From Leucogyrophana mollusca (Eukaryota > Basidiomycota > Agaricomycetes > Boletales), in NCBI GenBank assembly GCA_021014945.1, contig MU266706.1, forward strand, positions 1 to 20,469: a DNA stretch of 20,469 nt, in the 5' to 3' direction. The translations under genes and the position numbers were made by a program. The notes beneath the pieces were generated by a model. That model saw only the letters and a list, made by a program, of their open reading frames with translations, had not been told where the DNA came from and searched no databases. Below, one piece after another: positions 18,816-20,469 of the stretch; within the stretch, counting starts at the first letter, position 1, and every line of letters starts with the position of its first letter.

Positions 18816-20469
18816 TGTGTGGATGGCCTGGTAATGAGGCGTCGAGCGTTCCTTTATATGTCATGGGCCCGAGGTCAAAGCGGGCCATCGGCACATACCA
18901 CATGGATCATCCACAATGCGATGTTCGTCAAAGCTGAACGAACTGTCTCACTGTTATTGTTTAGATTCATCTTATTATTGTGCTTTGGTGTAAAGAAATC
19001 TCTCCCCAGTCCATTGAAGCGGCTGATAAATCACTATCATCAGCGTGCCTCGCCCGCCACGCATTGGCATCGACGGGCACTTTCGGTAAATGTAAGAGCT
19101 ATCCGTTTGAGTTCCATCTCGTTCCTCGACTAATTTACCGACAGTCTCCTTGGGCTTGTTGTTTAAGTGCTTCAGTCCTGTGGGGATCTCTGTTGACGAT
19201 GCAGACCTAAGTACTCTTGAATGCTCACCAATGCCGGACCCTTAGCGAGGGAGACAACTCATTGTCCAGCCATTAAATAATGGTATACAATTTTGGACGC
19301 CCCGCTTAAAGCTGTTGAATGACATGCAAGTCCTTCCCGTGACCGAATACGGCTCCAAGGAGCTATATACAGTCCATATTGACACCAAGTCACCTTCCGA
19401 CCCCGATTGCTCTAACCCGTGCAGACCTTGTGAGAGTCAATGCTCGACCTGGATTTGTCTACATTTTCGAATGATATATTCCCGGAGTATAGGTCAGCTG
19501 AAGAAGGGTCGAGCTAGTAAGCAAAATTGCACTGGCGAGGGAACCCAACCGCAGTTACAATATTCGTCGGTAAAATCGAAGGCTGACACCCTCGCTGGCG
19601 TCCAATTCGTATGGGCGTACTGCATGGACTTTGGTGGTGGGAGTGCAAGGGCCGCAGACCTTAGATTGCCACCAATGCTGCGTTGGCAGTATAATGTCAT
19701 GATATTTAGGGCTATCCCCATGCTGGATAACGCATGAAGGTTTGGTGAAAATTCGAGGGGGATATGCACTATGATATGGGTAGTTACCTCCTTTCAAAAG
19801 CGGAAAACCTGGCAACGGTTGGGAGTCAGATCTAGTCAGGTATTGTCCTGTGACAACTATACGCGCTGCGGTTCCTCATCAGCCCGCAGAACCGTCGCAT
19901 TTCCCGAATTTCGACCACGACTTGTCTCCCGTAGACAGGCCAAAGATTCGAAAAGTGACAGTCGTTCCTTCTCAACAAGCCACCACCGCCCCTAAATTTT
20001 GAAACTTATTTTAGCGGGATGATATGAGCAACAGTCCGAGTGGATTACCAGCCATACCTGGACCTTACTGCACGCTGACTAGTAGCCTAAGCTCTTGAAC
20101 TTCCGAGACCTGACTCAGGCCACTGTCAGAGATGCCGTAGCGCCCCTGGCGGCATCAGGAAATTGGGGAGGACCTGGCACTTCCAGGCAGAGTTGACAAG
20201 TGTTTATCACAAAGCTGGATAGTGGTCAACAATTATAAATATTTATCACCCCCAATAAGGTGGGCGTCAGGCTAACTGGTGTAGGCAATACAACCACAAA
20301 AGTGTAGATGCTTTGTCGTCAAATATCATACTTGTATCCAAAGCTCATCCACTGTCATCTCCATAGCATAATTGTGGGCTCCTTACCCGAAATTCCCATG
20401 ATGATAGTGCACCTCTCAGCAATTAACAGTGTGAACCAGGAAGATGTCTAAATGTTAACCTGGGTTCCA
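18816..20469. other. Upstream region of the unknown gene and right flank, no gene seen
   Basis: The first few hundred bases should include the promoter of the minus-strand gene ending at 18815. Beyond that, no frame shows a recognisable domain. The longest plus-strand open stretch (first ATG at 19324, stop at 19735-19737, about 137 codons) is Cys/Ser-rich and unsupported. The far right (20230-20250) is AT-rich. A gene continuing outside the window cannot be excluded. Confidence 0.45.
18851..18860 (-). promoter_or_regulatory. Candidate TATA box of the hypothetical gene
   Basis: CATATAAAGG on the minus strand lies 36-45 bases upstream of the ATG at 18815. Sequence and strand fit a TATA box, and the closeness implies a very short 5' UTR. 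Confidence 0.45.

Noticed and set aside
19324..19737. Cys/Ser-rich plus-strand open frame, about 137 codons
   Set aside because: No signal peptide, no regular cysteine spacing and no recognisable homology; not enough to call a secreted protein.

Overview
The window looks like nuclear DNA of a filamentous basidiomycete, most likely an Agaricomycete. Most protein-coding genes are cut by many short GT-AG introns (mostly 46-82 nt). One gene has the fungal Zn2Cys6 DNA-binding domain, and the gene set (fungal GH3-like enzyme, PTDSS-type phosphatidylserine synthase, Zn2Cys6 regulator, TANGO2, Arp6) fits that group. Species cannot be named from the sequence. All exon models here were built by hand from reading frame, splice signals and family motifs. 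Every spliced model closes to a whole number of codons.

Layout, left to right. 1-600: upstream region of the first gene. 601-2829 (+): GH3-superfamily acyl-acid-amido synthetase, 8 exons including an 8-nt microexon. 3301-5973 (-): an intronless 890-residue protein with two RING-H2-like zinc sites. 6283-8320 (-): phosphatidylserine synthase of the base-exchange (PTDSS) type, 13 exons including a 15-nt microexon. 8321-12576: about 4.25 kb with no gene I can support. 12577-14083 (+): Zn2Cys6 transcription factor, 6 exons. 14294-15372 (-): TANGO2/NRDE-family protein, 3 exons. 15824-17682 (+): actin-related protein Arp6, 10 exons. 17914-18815 (-): an unrecognised protein of about 279 residues. 18816-20469: promoter of that gene, then about 1.6 kb where I see no supportable gene.

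The genes do not form an evident pathway. They read as ordinary housekeeping or regulatory loci: lipid synthesis, chromatin (SWR1 complex), ubiquitin ligation, a TANGO2 protein and a transcription factor. GH3/RING, transcription factor/TANGO2, and ARP6/unknown gene are tail-to-tail pairs. TANGO2 and ARP6 are head-to-head over 451 bp. RING and PSS are in tandem on the minus strand. I found no rRNA, tRNA, CRISPR, plasmid or intact transposon signal.

The points most worth a second look are the two microexons, the very long insertion inside the first RING site, the GH3 enzyme in a fungus, the animal-like (not Cho1-like) PS synthase, and the 4.25-kb gene-poor block. I did not find convincing evidence for a wholly new biological system.
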